A stretch of DNA of 64,000 nt from Alkalicoccus saliphilus. Lineage in GTDB: Bacteria > Bacillota > Bacilli > Bacillales > Salisediminibacteriaceae. Where the stretch lies: the NCBI RefSeq assembly GCF_003044065.1, contig NZ_PZJJ01000003.1:1-64000 (forward strand), read 5' to 3'. Shown here piece by piece: positions 33,645-42,299 of the stretch. The first letter of the stretch is position 1. Each line of letters starts with the position of its first letter. The notes under the pieces are model-generated. The model searched no databases. It saw nothing but the letters and a program-made list of their open reading frames with translations, and had not been told where the DNA came from. Position numbers and translations under genes: made by a program.

Positions 33645-33900
33645 AGCGCCGTTTATCCAGTCGGTTGATTGGGGAGAAACAAGCAGTTCGAGGATGCGGC
33701 GGAAAGAACGAGTGAGCGTACAAAAGTACGTGACAGGAGAGAAGGACGGAAGCAGACGAAGAAAAGCGCGGTTTATCCAGTCGGTTGATTGGAGAGAAAC
33801 AAGCAGTTCGAGGATGCGACGGAAAGAACGAGTGAGCGTACAAAAGTACGTGACAGGAGAGAAGGACGGAAGCAGACGAAGAAAAGCGCCGTTTATCTCC
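33645..33900. repeat. Tandem 120-bp direct repeat between tRNA genes
   Basis: Two units of 120 bp and the start of a third. GTTTATCCAGTCGGTTGATT begins at 33651 and again at 33771, and GTTTATC recurs at 33891. The first two units differ at only a few positions (for example GGATGCGGCGG versus GGATGCGACGG). Each unit contains GCGTACAAAAGTACGT, a small hairpin. The period is a multiple of three, so long frames run through both strands, but there is no ribosome site and I do not call a gene. Confidence 0.9.
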
Positions 33901-33910
33901 AATCAAACAG

Positions 33911-33986
33911 GAGCCATTAGCTCAGCTGGCAGAGCATCTGACTTTTAATCAGAGGGTCGGAGGTTCGAATCCTCCATGGCTCACCA
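33911..33986 (+). tRNA. tRNA-Lys (TTT)
   Basis: Acceptor GAGCCAT with ATGGCTC, anticodon arm TCTGACTTTTAATCAGA with anticodon TTT, T-arm GGAGGTTCGAATCCTCC, encoded CCA. Confidence 0.97.
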
Positions 33987-34008
33987 TTTTCAAAGAAACA
34001 AAGGCAAA

Positions 34009-34084
34009 GGGGCCTTAGCTCAGCTGGGAGAGCGCCTGCTTTGCACGCAGGAGGTCAGCGGTTCGATCCCGCTAGGCTCCACCA
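34009..34084 (+). tRNA. tRNA-Ala (TGC)
   Basis: Acceptor GGGGCCT with AGGCTCC (one G-T pair), anticodon arm CCTGCTTTGCACGCAGG with anticodon TGC, T-arm GCGGTTCGATCCCGC, encoded CCA. Last gene of the cluster. Confidence 0.97.
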
Positions 34085-34217
34085 TACATAAGTGCTGCAC
34101 TCCGGATATGTTCCGGGGTGTTTTTTGCTGCAGCGGGAATTTTCACTGAAAATCATCTGAATAAAGGTTGTATCCTGTTTTTTCCTCTGTGGAATGCTAA
34201 AATAAATCCAGAAGAGT

Positions 34218-34244
34218 TGAAACCTTGAAGGAAGCGGCTGCGTA
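34218..34244 (+). promoter_or_regulatory. Sigma-W autoregulatory promoter of sigW
   Basis: TGAAAC (34218-34223), a 17-bp spacer and CGTA (34241-34244) match the sigma-W consensus. It lies 35 bp before the sigW start, as expected for an autoregulated ECF sigma operon. Confidence 0.8.
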
Positions 34245-34278
34245 TAGAAAATAACCGCAGTGAAGCGGGGGGAAAGCC

Positions 34279-34842
34279 ATGGATGCTGTAGTGAAAAGAA
34301 TAGTCCGTGAAGTGAAGCGGGGCAACCAGGAGGCTTTTGCGGAGCTGGTGGAGCTGTATAAAGACAAAGTCTACCATATTGCCTACCGGATGCTCGGTAA
34401 TGCGCACGAAGCTCAGGATGTATCCCAGGAAGCTTTTCTTCGGGCTTATACGAATATTCATTCCTATGATGAAAACCGGAAATTTTCTACTTGGATTTTC
34501 CGGATTGCAACAAATCTTGCTATTGACCGGCTGCGTAAAAAAAAGCCGGATTTTCACCTGGAGGATAAAGTTGGAGGGACAGAGAATCTCGATTATTATT
34601 CCCAGTTCGCTTCAGAGGAAGCGCTGCCTGAAGAGCAGGTTGTTAAACTGGAAATGCAGGAGTGGATACAGCAGGAGATTATGCAGCTTCCGCCTAAATA
34701 TCGCTCTGCAGTTATTTTGAAATATCTGGAAGACCTTTCACTGAAAGAAATCAGTGAGATTCTGAACCTCCCTGTGCCTACTGTGAAAACAAGGATTCAC
34801 CGGGGAAGAGAAGCATTGAGAAAAAAGCTCGGGGACGTGTAG
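34279..34842 (+). CDS. sigW: ECF RNA polymerase sigma factor SigW
   Basis: This 187-residue ECF sigma factor has region 2 (about 20-90: AFAELVELYKDKVYHIAYRM, DVSQEAFLRAYTNI, FSTWIFRIATNLAIDRLRKK) and region 4 (about 130-180: LPPKYRSAVILKYLEDLSLK, PVPTVKTRIHRGREALRK). It directs the cell-envelope stress and antimicrobial-peptide regulon and is held inactive by RsiW, encoded 26 bp downstream. A sigma-W-type promoter precedes it. Identity is supported by gene order with rsiW, cdaA, cdaR and glmM as in B. subtilis. Confidence 0.95.
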   Translation: MDAVVKRIVREVKRGNQEAFAELVELYKDKVYHIAYRMLGNAHEAQDVSQEAFLRAYTNIHSYDENRKFSTWIFRIATNLAIDRLRKKKPDFHLEDKVGGTENLDYYSQFASEEALPEEQVVKLEMQEWIQQEIMQLPPKYRSAVILKYLEDLSLKEISEILNLPVPTVKTRIHRGREALRKKLGDV

Positions 34843-34868
34843 CGTTGAGAGAAAGGAGTCACGGGATA

Positions 34869-35501
34869 ATGGCATGCTCACATGAATATTATAAATTAAT
34901 GCATGAATACCTGGATGAAAACATGCCGCTCACTGAAGCAAAAAAGTTTGAAGCGCACATGCAGGAATGCCCTGCGTGTGAGCAGCATCTGAAAGAACTG
35001 AAAAAAACAGTTGCTATTGTCCAGAGTGCTTCCCATTTTGAGGCTCCGGAAGGATTGACGAGGGAAGTGATGAATCAGCTTCCTAAGCAGAATCAATCGC
35101 AGAAATGGCAGAATTGGCTCCGCCGTCATCCATTTTTGGTTACAGCAGCTGCCTTTTTTCTCGTCTTTCTTCTCAGCCTGTCAGCGGGTTTTGACGGCGA
35201 AGAAGAAATTATGGTGAAAGGCGACGGTCATTTTATTGTGGATGAATCGAGAAAAGTTGTCATTATTCCGGAGGACAGCACGATTCAGGGAGATCTTCTG
35301 ATCCGGAATGGAAACGTGGAAGTGAATGGGGAAATTGAAGGAGATATTACAGTGATCCACGGAGAACATCTGCAGGCCTCGACTGCCAGAATAGCCGGAG
35401 ATATAGAAGAAGTTAACAATACGATGGAATGGATATGGTATGAAATAAAAGAATTCAGCCGGGAAGTCCTCCCTTTTTCCTCTAATGGAGAAGAGGAGTA
35501 G
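34869..35501 (+). CDS. rsiW: Anti-sigma-W factor RsiW
   Basis: This 210-residue membrane anti-sigma factor has an N-terminal zinc-finger anti-sigma domain with HMQECPACEQ (His-x3-Cys-x2-Cys) around residues 30-40. One membrane helix follows (about 87-107, FLVTAAAFFLVFLLSLSAGF), then an extracytoplasmic domain of beta-helix character (DSTIQGDLLIRNGNVEVNGE) that regulates cleavage. In B. subtilis it is degraded by PrsW and RasP under envelope stress, releasing SigW. The frame is open to 34845, but GAAAGGAG with correct spacing fixes the ATG at 34869. Confidence 0.92.
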   Translation: MACSHEYYKLMHEYLDENMPLTEAKKFEAHMQECPACEQHLKELKKTVAIVQSASHFEAPEGLTREVMNQLPKQNQSQKWQNWLRRHPFLVTAAAFFLVFLLSLSAGFDGEEEIMVKGDGHFIVDESRKVVIIPEDSTIQGDLLIRNGNVEVNGEIEGDITVIHGEHLQASTARIAGDIEEVNNTMEWIWYEIKEFSREVLPFSSNGEEE

Positions 35502-35520
35502 TAAAACGGATATTTTAATA

Positions 35521-35572
35521 TAAAGTTACCTTGAAAATAGCTCGTTTATGAGATGGACATAACGCTGATGCG
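35521..35572. repeat. Dispersed ~50-bp repeat, copy 1
   Basis: CCTTGAAAATAGCTCGTTTA and ATAACGCTGATGC correspond, in inverted orientation, to sequence at about 52016-52067 (GCAGCGTTATG then TAAACGAGCTGTTTTCAAGG). Most positions agree over some 50 bp. The function is unknown. Confidence 0.65.
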
Positions 35573-35574
35573 CT

Positions 35575-35609
35575 GGCGGGGCTTACCCGAGGGCTTGTCC
35601 CCGCCTTTG
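35575..35609 (+). terminator. Probable terminator of sigW-rsiW
   Basis: GGCGGGG pairs with CCCCGCC across a 17-nt loop, followed by TTTGTT. Confidence 0.5.
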
Positions 35610-35699
35610 TTACACAGCGTTGGATATTTTCATGGTGTAGTTTTTAACTGCATCAGTGTCTCCGTTAAAGAATTCCTGTAGAGTGTTAATTTCCACTTT

Positions 35700-36093
35700 G
35701 AAAAACAAGAGCCCCTCGCTAAGATAATAATAGAGACACGACTCTGCTATTTTAAACCTTAAGGAGGGACCCTGCTGGGAAGTTTAAAATGCAGGACTGC
35801 TGCCCTTGATGGATGAAAATAACTTTCTCTCCAGATGGAACGCAGCCTATTATATAAGGTGCTTCTTACTAAGCAGAAGGCTGAAAAAAACCTTTCCAGA
35901 AAGTCTGAAGGGCTAGAGGGCGGCTCCGGAAGACCCACTCCGACAGACCAAAGTCTGAGGCCCATCGGCCCGGAAAGCATCCCCATGGAAACAAAGGCGC
36001 TCCTCTTACCCACATTTTATTTTCAGGGGAGTCAAATATAAAGACTGTTTCCTCGCAGGAAAACCGTTCCTGGAAAAGCCTCTTAAACTGCAT
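35700..36093. other. Gene-free region with a possible degraded foldback element
   Basis: No supported gene. Between about 35880 and 35990 the blocks GGCTCCGGAAGACCC, a GAC-x8-GTC mini-stem and CGGCCCGGAAAGCATCCCC resemble one arm of the foldback family in a diverged form. The resemblance is weaker than for the other copies. Confidence 0.35.
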
Positions 36094-36144
36094 TGACCCC
36101 AAAAAAAGTTAGAATAACTAATCTAACTTTCCGGGGCCGGTTCA
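36094..36144. repeat. 51-bp imperfect palindrome resembling joined IS ends
   Basis: TTGACCCC, then AAAAAAAGTTAGA, eight bases, TCTAACTTT, CCGGGG and a final TTCA form an imperfect palindrome. TGAACCCCAAAAAGTTAGA-like ends are common in IS3-family elements, so this may be a remnant or palindromic miniature element. It could also work as a terminator in front of cdaA. Confidence 0.4.
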
Positions 36145-36233
36145 GGGTGAGAGGTTTTTTGATGACGTTACTTCTTCTTTCATTTTTTGAGAGAAATTAC
36201 TCACTGATTTACTCAATGAGTAGTAAACAACTG

Positions 36234-36242
36234 TGATATAAT
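36234..36242 (+). promoter_or_regulatory. Extended -10 promoter of cdaA-cdaR-glmM
   Basis: TGATATAAT (extended -10) lies about 58 bp before the cdaA start; the -35 region is weak. Confidence 0.5.
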
Positions 36243-36300
36243 TGGGACGTTGGTAAAAGCAAAATGATATCCGCCAAATATATACTATGGGGGAACAAGT

Positions 36301-37119
36301 ATGTTTCAAGATATGAGCTTATTAAGAGCAATAGCGATCGTAGTTGATATTTCGCTCGTTGCTTTCGTCATTTATAAATTAATTATGGTTATACGCGGTA
36401 CCCGGGCAGTGCAGCTCGTCAAAGGGATCACCGTCATTCTTGCTGTCTGGTTCGTGAGTGGTTATCTTGGACTGAATACACTGCAGTGGATTATGCAGCA
36501 GGCAGTTACATACGGGCTCCTCGCTATTATTATTATTTTTCAGCCGGAGCTTCGACGGGCGCTGGAACAGCTTGGAAGGGGACGTTTTTTTCAGTCCACT
36601 TCCATGGAAAACGAAGATGAGGTACAGGAAGTCATCGCAGCTATTGTGAAATCCACCCAGTATATGAGCAAGCGCCGGATCGGTGCACTCATTTCTCTAG
36701 AGCGGGGGACGGGGATGACTGATTATATTGAAACAGGAGTACCTATGAATGCGCGTCTCACATCTGAGCTTTTAACAAATATTTTTATACCGAATGCCCC
36801 ACTTCACGACGGGGCAGTAATCATTAAGCATAACGAAATTATGGCAGCGGGATGCTACCTGCCGCTTTCAGAAAATCCATTCATATCGAAGGAACTTGGT
36901 ACAAGGCATCGGGCAGCTCTCGGTGTGAGTGAGGTGACGGATGCTGTAACCATTGCTGTCTCGGAAGAAACCGGAGCTGTTTCTGTAACGAAAAATGGGG
37001 AACTGCACCGCAGTCTGGACGAGGAAGCACTTCGCAGGATGCTGGAAAAGGAACTGCTGTCGAGCGAGAAAAATGGTTCTTCTTCACGCTGGCAGTGGGG
37101 AGGGAAGAAAGATGGATAA
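36301..37119 (+). CDS. cdaA: Diadenylate cyclase CdaA
   Basis: This 272-residue membrane enzyme makes cyclic di-AMP from two ATP, controlling potassium and osmolyte balance and cell wall synthesis. Three membrane helices (about 10-80) precede the DAC domain, whose motifs are Asp170-Gly-Ala (PLHDGAVIIK) and Arg202-His-Arg (GTRHRAALG). Both catalytic motifs are intact. It overlaps cdaR by 8 bp and lies upstream of glmM, the same order as in B. subtilis and Listeria, where CdaA, CdaR and GlmM interact. Confidence 0.95.
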   Translation: MFQDMSLLRAIAIVVDISLVAFVIYKLIMVIRGTRAVQLVKGITVILAVWFVSGYLGLNTLQWIMQQAVTYGLLAIIIIFQPELRRALEQLGRGRFFQSTSMENEDEVQEVIAAIVKSTQYMSKRRIGALISLERGTGMTDYIETGVPMNARLTSELLTNIFIPNAPLHDGAVIIKHNEIMAAGCYLPLSENPFISKELGTRHRAALGVSEVTDAVTIAVSEETGAVSVTKNGELHRSLDEEALRRMLEKELLSSEKNGSSSRWQWGGKKDG

Positions 37120-38620
37120 GCTTTTTAATAAAGGTTGGTTCATTAAGCTCATCTCGATACTTATTGCGGTGATGCTTTTCCTCATGGTGAATGTTGGAAA
37201 TCAGCCGAACCAGGCTGGAGGAATCCCCGGTATTACAGACGGCAGCCGGGTACTGGAGGATGTGCCGCTGAACGTATATTACGATGAAGAAAACTATGTG
37301 CTGACAGAAGCCCCCGAAACGGTCCAGGTGACAATGCGGGGCCCGCAGAATGTACTGACTCTTTCCCAGATCACAAGTGGACAGCAGGAAGTGTATGTAG
37401 ATCTGGAAGAAATGGAAGCCGGTTCCCACTATGAAAGAGTGCAGCACCGCGGTTTTCCCAGCGATCTAAATATTTCTATTGCACCAATGACAGTAAGCCT
37501 CACGCTCGAAGAAAGAGCGACGGCTTCTTTTCCAGTGGAAGTAAATCTGGAAAATGTGGAAGAAGGAATGGATGCAGGACAACCTGTAGTTGAACCTTCT
37601 TCAGTGACAGTAACGTCCGGCGGCGAAACCGTGGAAGAAATTGATTCTGCGCAGGTTACGATAGACATGTCCGGTCGTACAGAAGGCTTCACAGAAACAG
37701 CTGATGTGGTACTATATGATGAGTCTGGAAATGCTCTGGACATTGTTCCCGACCCGGGCGAAGTGGAAGTGCGGGTGCCTCTCGACAGTCCGCATACTGA
37801 AGTACCGCTCCAGGTAAATCCTCCGGATGAAACAGGAAGCGGAAGAGTGATCAGCTCAGTTACCTTGATTCCGGACACAGCTGCTGTATATGGAGCGCCT
37901 GATGTTCTGGATGGAATTTCGTCTATTGAAATTGAAGATATAAACTGGAGCGACATGGACGGTGATACTACTGTGGAGCTTGAAGTGCCGGTCCCGGAAG
38001 GCGCTGACCGTGTAGAGCCGGGGAGTGTAACGATGGAAGTAAACACCGAAAATGGTGAGGCTTCGCAAAGAGAATTCAGTGGATTTTCAATAGAAGTGCA
38101 GGGGCTTGCTTCAGGACTGAATGCAGAGTTCCCGACACTTGAAAATAATCAATTTACGCTTGAACTGCAGGGGGAAGAAGAGGTAGTCGAATCGGTCTCC
38201 CGGTCAGATATACGCGCCGTTGTTAACTTGTCCGGACTCAGTGCCGGGGAACATCAGGCAGCTCTTCAGATCACCGGGCCTTCAGGGATACAGTTCCCGC
38301 AAAATGGCACGGAACTTCCGGTCGAGCTGACAGACGGAACGAGACCTTCGGAAGAACCAGAAGAGGAAGACGACGAGGAACCGGAAAACGGCCAGGAACC
38401 GGAAAACGACCAGGAACCGGAAAATGAACCGGCAGAGGAACCACAGCAGAACGGGGAAGACGAAAACAACGAAGAACTGCCGGAACCGGATCCTCAGGAA
38501 GAGCAGGAAAATAATGAGGAGCCGGAAGAGAATATGGACGAACCTGATGAGGAAAACGAAAACGAGCTCGAAGATCAAAATAACCTCGACGAAGACAATA
38601 ACAATGAGGAAAGTGCTTAA
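37112..38620 (+). CDS. cdaR: CdaA regulatory protein CdaR (YbbR domains) with long acidic tail
   Basis: This 502-residue protein has a single membrane anchor (about 12-30: FIKLISILIAVMLFLMVNV) and an extracytoplasmic region with about four YbbR repeats (roughly 45-400), for example VPLNVYYDEENYVLTEAPET and VPLQVNPPDETGSG. CdaR binds and modulates CdaA. The last 90-95 residues are almost only Glu, Asp, Asn, Pro and Gln (repeated EPENGQEPEND-like units), much more acidic than in B. subtilis. The start at 37112 lies inside the cdaA 3' end with GGAGGGAAGAAAG before it, so translation is coupled. Confidence 0.92.
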   Translation: MDKLFNKGWFIKLISILIAVMLFLMVNVGNQPNQAGGIPGITDGSRVLEDVPLNVYYDEENYVLTEAPETVQVTMRGPQNVLTLSQITSGQQEVYVDLEEMEAGSHYERVQHRGFPSDLNISIAPMTVSLTLEERATASFPVEVNLENVEEGMDAGQPVVEPSSVTVTSGGETVEEIDSAQVTIDMSGRTEGFTETADVVLYDESGNALDIVPDPGEVEVRVPLDSPHTEVPLQVNPPDETGSGRVISSVTLIPDTAAVYGAPDVLDGISSIEIEDINWSDMDGDTTVELEVPVPEGADRVEPGSVTMEVNTENGEASQREFSGFSIEVQGLASGLNAEFPTLENNQFTLELQGEEEVVESVSRSDIRAVVNLSGLSAGEHQAALQITGPSGIQFPQNGTELPVELTDGTRPSEEPEEEDDEEPENGQEPENDQEPENEPAEEPQQNGEDENNEELPEPDPQEEQENNEEPEENMDEPDEENENELEDQNNLDEDNNNEESA

Positions 38621-38629
38621 GGAGAGATT

Positions 38630-40000
38630 ATGATGGGGAAATTTTTTGGGACAGACGGTGTACGGGGAATTGCAAACAAAGAGCTGACACCGGAACTGGC
38701 ATTTAAGCTCGGACGCTTCGGCGGATACGTGCTGACAAAATCTACAGAAAAAGACAAACCGAAAATTCTGATCGGGCGTGATACAAGAATATCCGGAACA
38801 ATGCTGGAAAGCGCTCTGGTAGCCGGACTTCTTTCAATGGGAGCGGAAGTAATGCGTCTCGGTGTTATTACTACTCCGGGTGTCGCCTATTTAACCAGAG
38901 CTCTCAGTGCAGACGCAGGCGTAATGATTTCAGCTTCCCACAACCCGGTGGAAGATAACGGTATTAAGTTTTTTGGGTCAGATGGGTATAAACTTCTGGA
39001 CAAACAGGAAGAAGAAATTGAAGAACTCCTCAAGACAGAAGATGATATGGAAGATGATCTTCCGAGGCCGACAGGGGGGCAGATCGGTACTGTCAATGAT
39101 TACTTTGAAGGTGGACAGAAATACCTGCGCTATCTTAAGCAGACAGTAGAAAACGATTTTTCCGGTCTTCATATCGCTCTCGACTGTGCACACGGGGCAG
39201 CCTCTCCGCTGGCTAACCACCTTTTTGCCGATCTGGAAGCCGATAACATTTCGTGTATTGGATCGTCACCGGACGGGGTGAATATTAATAAAAACGTAGG
39301 ATCTACTCATCCGGAAGCGCTTGTGGAGCTCGTAAAAGATAAAGGAGCCGATGTTGGTCTTGCATTCGACGGGGACGCAGACCGTCTGATTGCAGTAGAT
39401 GAAAAAGGAGAAATTGTGGACGGAGACCAGATCATGTATATATGCGCCAAATACATGAAAGAAAAAGGGAATCTTAACTATAAAACACTCGTAACCACGG
39501 TCATGAGCAACCTCGGACTGTATAAAGCTCTCGAAAGAGAAGGAATCGACACAAAGCAGACAGGCGTCGGTGACCGCTACGTAATGGAAGAAATGCGTAA
39601 AGGAAATTACAATCTTGGCGGAGAGCAGTCCGGACACATTATTTTTCTGGATTACAATACAACAGGAGATGGACTGCTCTCAGCACTGCAGCTCGTGCAG
39701 ATTGTTAAAGAAAGCGGCAGAAAGCTTTCCGAGCTTGCAGGCGAAGTTCCGAAATATCCCCAAAAGCTTGTCAATGTGCGGGTGCAGGATAAGCATCAGC
39801 TGCACACGAGCGAAGCTATTTCCCGGGAAATTGAGTCAGTGGAAGAAGAAATGCAGGGCGAAGGGCGCATTCTTGTCCGTCCGTCCGGCACAGAGCCTCT
39901 TGTCCGCGTAATGGCAGAAGCACCGACGAGAGAAATCTGCGACAAGTACGTTGGAAAAGTAGTAGATATTGTGAAGCAGGAGCTCGGTTCTCTTAATTAG
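38630..40000 (+). CDS. glmM: Phosphoglucosamine mutase
   Basis: This 456-residue enzyme interconverts glucosamine-6-phosphate and glucosamine-1-phosphate for UDP-GlcNAc and peptidoglycan synthesis. The opening [20 protein letters not shown] is typical. The phosphoserine loop is [17 protein letters not shown] (Ser about 102), the metal loop is [13 protein letters not shown], and the C-terminal phosphate loop is [21 protein letters not shown] precedes two adjacent ATGs (38630, 38633); other GlmM proteins usually start at the second. It is cotranscribed with cdaA-cdaR. The usual next gene, glmS, is displaced 6.7 kb downstream. Confidence 0.97.
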   Translation: MMGKFFGTDGVRGIANKELTPELAFKLGRFGGYVLTKSTEKDKPKILIGRDTRISGTMLESALVAGLLSMGAEVMRLGVITTPGVAYLTRALSADAGVMISASHNPVEDNGIKFFGSDGYKLLDKQEEEIEELLKTEDDMEDDLPRPTGGQIGTVNDYFEGGQKYLRYLKQTVENDFSGLHIALDCAHGAASPLANHLFADLEADNISCIGSSPDGVNINKNVGSTHPEALVELVKDKGADVGLAFDGDADRLIAVDEKGEIVDGDQIMYICAKYMKEKGNLNYKTLVTTVMSNLGLYKALEREGIDTKQTGVGDRYVMEEMRKGNYNLGGEQSGHIIFLDYNTTGDGLLSALQLVQIVKESGRKLSELAGEVPKYPQKLVNVRVQDKHQLHTSEAISREIESVEEEMQGEGRILVRPSGTEPLVRVMAEAPTREICDKYVGKVVDIVKQELGSLN

Positions 40001-40070
40001 CAGTACTGATGCTCCAGGGAAGGCGGAAATTAATACTACCCGTCTCCCTGATATATACGTAAAAATAGTG

Positions 40071-40100
40071 AAAGGCTCATGGCTCCTGCCATGAGCCTTT
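40071..40100. terminator. Left copy of duplicated terminator (element at 40.1 kb)
   Basis: The perfect stem AAAGGCTCATGGC with GCCATGAGCCTTT ends the glmM transcript. It agrees with 40534-40563 at 28 of 30 positions, including 20 in a row. Confidence 0.85.
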
Positions 40101-40528
40101 CAGGCTGTTTATAAAGTCTTTTTTATACAGGTGTATATATCTCCCTGCTTTCGCCTCCACAGGAAGCTTTCCGGGCGGGCCGGCTTCAGCTAATTTCTTC
40201 CTCTCCATGCTCGGAAGAAATGGATCTTCTGCTCGTCCTATCTCGCCCCGGAGTCGCCTGCTGCAGCTCCAGCAGGAAAATAGAAAGAAGGTTTCTCTTC
40301 TAAAAACGTGTTGATTCCGCCCTTTCTTCCATTCAGGAGAGGCTTTTTCCTCCGGAACGACCGGCGGGGACGCCGGTGGGAGAAAGCGAAGTCGGAAGAT
40401 CCTTTTCAACGCCGGCAGGCATTGAAAATAGCTGACGACGAGCCCCACGGCAAGCTTCCGCCGGGGAGTGGAGGAGAAAGCTATACGTTTAGAAGAATAA
40501 TTATTCTTAAATCAAGACTTAATCAACA
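40101..40528 (+). repeat. Foldback element, copy 4
   Basis: This non-coding element of about 428 bp has terminal inverted repeats TGTTTATAAA (40106-40115) and TTAATCAACA (40519-40528). It is nearly collinear with copy 3 and identical over long blocks, so the two are recent relatives. Its right-arm stem reads TTTTCAA/TTGAAAA where copy 3 has TTTTCCA/TGGAAAA, a compensatory change. Frames crossing it have no ribosome site. Confidence 0.85.
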
Positions 40529-40568
40529 CACTGAAAGGCTCATGGCTCCTGCCCTGAGCTTTTCAGTG
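40529..40568. terminator. Right copy of duplicated terminator (element at 40.1 kb)
   Basis: CACTGAAAGGCTCATGGC and its partner strand form a hairpin carrying two substitutions relative to the left copy (ATGAGCC to CTGAGCT), which weaken its stem. Confidence 0.8.
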
Positions 40569-40701
40569 TTCTATCTTAAACACAGCTGGATGGTTTCTTT
40601 CCTACCCATCTTTATTTTCAGAGATACGGAATAAAAATCCCTTCTGCACCATCATAATATGCAGAAGGGGATATCAATTGGAAGGTTGTTTCAAACCTTT
40701 A

Positions 40702-41841
40702 TTATGAGGAAAAAACTGCTGCAATTTTCTGATGCAGAAGGTGATTCGCAGGAAGCCCGGTGATCTGGTGGAGAGCTTCTTTAATCGGATGCTTGTGCAG
40801 CAGCTTTTGGAGCTGTACAGCTTCTTCGTCGGAATCCTCATCATAGCGGAGGGCGGAAGCGATGACTCCGGTGAGGCCGGGAGCTTCCTTACCCTGGGAA
40901 AGGAGCTGCAGGGCCGGGCTGATGAGACGTTCCCCGGCTCCAAGTTTTTTCAGCGGTTGCCGGGCAACACGGGTAATCTGATCTGTCAGCATAGGATTTT
41001 GAAAACGGCTGAGTGTAGTATCGATATATGCTTCGTGCTCCTGTACATCAAAACCATACTTTTCTATAAGGAGATCTCCGGTTTCCTGGAGTACCTGCTT
41101 CAGATCTATACGGATTTTCTCGTCCGCCATAGCTTCCTGTACAGTTTTGTACCCTTTTTCATATCCATAATAAGCCGCAGCTGCATGACCGGTGTTGACA
41201 GTAAAAAGCTTACGTTCAATATAGGCATCCAGGTTATCCACGTAGTGCGCTTCTTTAATAGCAGGAATGTCTCCCACAAACCCCGTACGGTCAATCGTCC
41301 ATTCATAAAATGGTTCTACGAGCACGTCCAGTGGATTTTCCAGTGATTGAACGGGGACGATACGGTCCACAGCAGCATTAGGAAAGCTTACAAACGAAGT
41401 GATTGTTTTCCATTCGTCTTCTGAAAAGAACGCCTCTATATGAGATTTCAGCTGATCTGTTCCATTCACAGCATTTTCACAGGCAATGACAGCTGCTGGT
41501 TTTTTTGAATTGAGCCGCCGGCGGAGTCCTTCGGCAATTGCAGGAGCTATATGTTTTAATACCGGGGCACCGACGGCTGTTGTAATGATATCAGCGTCCG
41601 CCAGCTCTTTTTCCAGAGCCTCTTTTTCTTCCAGAGAATGAAGGCCGGTGTATCCGCTGATTTCCTCTGACCGCTGCGGCTCTTCTGCATAGTGGATATG
41701 ATAGCTTCCGCTGCGTTTCAAAAGATCAATAATATCCTTGTTTACATCTGCAAAGATAAGTTCGAAACCGGAATGGAAGAGAAGCTGGCCGATAAATCCC
41801 CGACCTATGTTCCCGGCTCCAAAGTGTACGGCTTTCATCAT
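40702..41841 (-). CDS. mtlD: Mannitol-1-phosphate 5-dehydrogenase
   Basis: This 379-residue NAD-dependent enzyme oxidises mannitol-1-phosphate to fructose-6-phosphate after PTS uptake. The N-terminal KAVHFGAGNIGRGFIGQLL is the NAD fold characteristic of MtlD, and KLFTVNTGHAAAAYYGY holds the catalytic lysine region. It is the last gene of the mannitol operon, overlapping the mtlF stop in a TAATG arrangement. A second ATG three bases later (41838) is equally possible. Confidence 0.95.
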   Translation of the reverse strand: MMKAVHFGAGNIGRGFIGQLLFHSGFELIFADVNKDIIDLLKRSGSYHIHYAEEPQRSEEISGYTGLHSLEEKEALEKELADADIITTAVGAPVLKHIAPAIAEGLRRRLNSKKPAAVIACENAVNGTDQLKSHIEAFFSEDEWKTITSFVSFPNAAVDRIVPVQSLENPLDVLVEPFYEWTIDRTGFVGDIPAIKEAHYVDNLDAYIERKLFTVNTGHAAAAYYGYEKGYKTVQEAMADEKIRIDLKQVLQETGDLLIEKYGFDVQEHEAYIDTTLSRFQNPMLTDQITRVARQPLKKLGAGERLISPALQLLSQGKEAPGLTGVIASALRYDEDSDEEAVQLQKLLHKHPIKEALHQITGLPANHLLHQKIAAVFSS

Positions 41842-42278
41842 TATTCCACCTCTTGGAACATATCGAGGAGTTCCTGCTTGGAGGAAGCGTTGATCATGCG
41901 GTCTACGTTTTCTTCTTCTGAGCAGAGAATCGCGATTTTGGATAGAATTTCCAGATGTTCGTTGTTTTTACCGGCAATCCCGAAAATCAGTTTAGCTGTG
42001 TTGCCATCACCGTAATCCACTCCCTCCGGTGCCTGGATAACAGAGAGGCCGGAATAGTGGACGCTGTCTTTAGCGTCATCGGTGCCGTGGGGGATCGCTA
42101 CGAAGTTCCCCATGAAGGTCGTAGTAATTTCTTCCCGTTCAAACATTTTGTCGATGTAGGAAGCATCTGTATATCCTCCATCAACGAGAAGCTGACCTGC
42201 GCGGCGGATAGCTTCCTCCTGGTTATTCAGGCTGACGTTCAGTTCAATATTTTCTTCCGGTAAAATTGCTTTTGACAT
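41841..42278 (-). CDS. mtlF: PTS mannitol-specific enzyme IIA
   Basis: This 145-residue cytoplasmic phosphocarrier has His64 in FVAIPHGTDDAKD, the residue phosphorylated by HPr. It passes the phosphate to the IIB domain of MtlA. MSKAILPEENIELNVSL is a typical opening. A GTG three codons upstream is too close to AAGGAGTG, so the ATG at 42278 is chosen. It lies between mtlR and mtlD. Confidence 0.95.
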   Translation of the reverse strand: MSKAILPEENIELNVSLNNQEEAIRRAGQLLVDGGYTDASYIDKMFEREEITTTFMGNFVAIPHGTDDAKDSVHYSGLSVIQAPEGVDYGDGNTAKLIFGIAGKNNEHLEILSKIAILCSEEENVDRMINASSKQELLDMFQEVE

Positions 42279-42299
42279 ATAGATCACTCCTTAAATAAT

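Noticed and set aside
33645-33900. CRISPR array
   Set aside because: The units are directly adjoining 120-bp repeats without unique spacers, and no cas genes are near.
33609-33948. Open reading frames of 84-97 codons across the tandem repeat on both strands
   Set aside because: They arise because the 120-bp period keeps frame; no ribosome binding sites, and they run into tRNA genes.
36164-36238. 24-codon frame with a weak ribosome site before cdaA
   Set aside because: It overlaps the extended -10 promoter and has low-complexity content; too weak to call.
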